NCBI RefSeq assembly: GCF_026745355.1
Contig: NC_079205.1
Location: forward strand, 50,888,916 to 50,952,915
DNA: 64,000 bases
Direction of reading: 5' to 3'
Origin: Beta vulgaris subsp. vulgaris
Lineage: Eukaryota; Streptophyta; Magnoliopsida; Caryophyllales; Amaranthaceae
Part shown: piece by piece, positions 62,120 to 64,000 of the stretch
Layout: each line of letters begins with the position of its first letter
Numbering within the stretch: the stretch's first letter is position 1
Position numbers and translations under genes: made by a program
The notes under the pieces: generated by a model
What the model was told of the DNA's origin: nothing
Databases searched by the model: none
What the model saw: the letters and a program-made list of their open reading frames with translations, nothing else

Positions 62120-64000
62120 ACGCGTAAAACACAACTTAGAGAGAGAAACTCTCTAAAAACCCTAGGGAAAGGAAACCCTTGAGAGTTGAGGATAGGAAAA
62201 ACTTTTCTCAACCTCGAAAATTACCCAACTTCTGTAATCATTACCCGTTCAACAATCCCAGAGCAATATGCCGGCAAGCACTGCTACTGGAAACCAGATG
62301 GCCTCCATACATTAATGTAGCCCCTAACACTTGTCAATCTCATTTTAGTTCCTTGGTACAGTAAATTACCGCATTAAGTTGTTTGTTCTTTCTATAAATT
62401 TTGCGATCACCTTTTCATTTACAAGATCAACTTTTCACCCTGAGTTATAATGAATTCCAATAGATCTCAGTCATCTCGTCCCCACCATCATCCTTTTCAG
62501 CCTGTTCACCATCATTTAACCTCCCATCGGATGTGAATTCTTATTCATCATCCTCCAACTCATATGCTTACCAATATAAGATGGTCTCACGCTATTTTTG
62601 GGATTTTTTTTTACCGCTCTCCACCTAACACGAGTTATGTTAGCAATATTATCAATAATCATTGGGAGACAAGGGAACCAATTTAGGTTCTTCGTACTGG
62701 ACCTTATTTCATCTTGGAATGTTCGAATTTGTCGGATAGGGATGCTATCTTGTCTTTAAACACTTCCATTATTGATGGTAAGATAATCACTTTTCGACCT
62801 ATTTCCGGCCACCAAATTCCATCAAGCATTAATTTTAACATGGCGCGGATCTGGGTCCGAATTTAAGAATTGCCTTGGGACTACCTAAATACGGAGTGGA
62901 CAGTGCGCTTGCTAAGCCACGTCGGTTTGGTAGACGCCATCGACAGTGAGGGGCCAGGCCTTCCACAACAGCCATATTTACGAGCCAGCTTAGTTATCGA
63001 TATCTCCAAACCTTTAATTCCTGGATGTTTTTTGCCTCTTGGTGAAGATAGAGTGGTGTGGGTTTATTTTCGTTATGAGGGTGTTTTAAAGTTTTGTAAA
63101 GATTGTGGGTGTGTCGGCCACAACACGAGTCGATGCCCACTGTCAGCATATGAAGCTCAGAATCTAATTAATGCGAGATTACGAGATTTTGAAGCAAATG
63201 GAACGACAGTTCTACAAACCCAAGAAGATATTCCTTTATACACCAACCAAATTAGAGGTCTCATTGACAGGTTCATTCACCGCAATCCTAGAATCAACCT
63301 CATGCAAATCCGTCCTTATATGGATTCTCCTAGTCAAGACCCTTATCTTTTCCCACACTTATACTGACCCAGTCACATGCTATCTGATTCTTCCTCGGAT
63401 GAGTACTACGACGCCTCCCCAGACTTCTTTAGGGCAGCCAACATCCAAATCAGATCTGATACCCTCTCTAGGGATAGCGATAACCCCTCGCAGGTCCATA
63501 TAAATAATTCCCAAAATATATTTCCTGCCACTGTTAGCCCATGGGACCCGCTATGGGCTTGGCCTTGATCCAAATGGGTTTTTAATCCATCTTCCACAAA
63601 ATAACAGCGATCCTGATACATCCTTAAATTTGAATTATCCTCCAAATTTAAACGAACCACCTTTGGAGCCTATGAGTCTACCTAATATTGCTGGGCCAAG
63701 TGTTGGGCCTCCTATATTGTCTCAGGCAGGATTTCATCAAAGGGCCTATGCTAATGAAGATCAATCTGATGCTAGGGGGGAAAGGAATCGCTCGGATCAT
63801 CACGGTTGGGCCCATGATTTTATTAGAATGACTAACGAAATATGCTTTCTAGTTGATCATGGTTTTCAGGATAGGTCGCTGAGGTCTCCTCCATCACCAA
63901 GTACTATTCGACCTCCTGCGACAACCTTGGCAGGTTTGCTGGCGTATGGTCGATCAATGCTTCCCCCCGGGCCAGATGAAACCGGACCTAGCAATTGGAT
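62120..64000 (+). mobile_element. LINE-3 (related to LINE-1), runs off the window
   Basis: The 5' UTR with AAAAACCCTAGGGAAAGGAAAC (about 62155) resembles the start of LINE-1 (about 12780). ORF1 (from 62450) is collinear with LINE-1 ORF1 and parallel in sequence, with more damage. The element continues past 64000, so its RT is not seen. Confidence 0.85.
62450..64000 (+). pseudogene. LINE-3 ORF1, with in-frame stops
   Basis: The ATG at 62450 reads MNSNRSQSSRPHHHPFQ, matching the MNSQHPHQ start of LINE-1 ORF1. In-frame stops: TGA 62534, TAG 62684, TAA 62864, TGA 63365. Open parts contain INFNMARIWVRI, LPWDYLNTEWTVRLLSHVGL, VVWVYFRYEGVLKFC, the knuckle CKDCGCVGHNTSRC and IRGLIDRFIHRNPRINLMQI. 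The variable proline/serine-rich tail continues to the window edge through further frame changes. Confidence 0.9.

Overview
This window is nuclear DNA of a flowering plant, probably a eudicot. The evidence is one interrupted plant ankyrin gene, intron-containing fragments of three plant gene families (SnRK2 kinase, DXR, subtilase), and dense nests of plant-type LTR retrotransposons, CACTA transposons, L1-like LINEs and a Mutator-like element. No rRNA, tRNA, CRISPR or prokaryotic operon structure was seen. The species cannot be named from this sequence alone.

Layout. 1-1452 is a tandem array of a roughly 165-170 bp monomer. 1451-7261 is a decayed CACTA transposon (transposase on the minus strand). 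Its intact end sits inside the integrase of a minus-strand sirevirus-type Copia element (7262-11267, 5' LTR 9906-11267). 11268-12770 is an unclassified segment carrying an SnRK2 exon and a DXR exon. 12775-16090 is a LINE with an intact ORF1. 16091-17769 is a remnant of a second CACTA family. 17770-24690 is another LINE, split by a solo LTR (18896-22505), which is itself split by a non-autonomous CACTA (20890-22347). Perfect target-site duplications (TSDs) fix this order.

The only plausible host gene is an ankyrin-repeat gene on the plus strand. Its first coding exon is 25288-25807 and the next is 54985-55581. Both flanking splice sites are phase 1 and the exons are homologous modules, so the gene appears to carry a 29.2 kb intron filled with transposable elements. 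Inside the intron lie: a CACTA-like element (27979-32715) holding a captured subtilase exon and a nested fold-back Mutator-like element (29075-30281, perfect 9-bp TSD); (TA)n tracts; a Tork/Tnt1-like Copia (33326-38480); and a further Copia (39409-54963). That last Copia was invaded by a 1.4 kb LTR element (39961-41385, containing a TRIM-like unit) and by a 9.4 kb Tat-clade Ty3/gypsy element (42433-51857) with an antisense gene. The host Copia's 3' LTR ends 21 bp before the ankyrin exon, so it must supply much of the 3' splice-site context.

Downstream of exon 2 are a short intron or flank, a minus-strand Copia with very short LTRs (56303-61595), and the decayed 5' part of a third LINE (62120-64000), related to the first. 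All retroelement polyproteins seen carry stops or frameshifts. None looks autonomously functional; LINE-1 ORF1 is the exception as a single intact reading frame.
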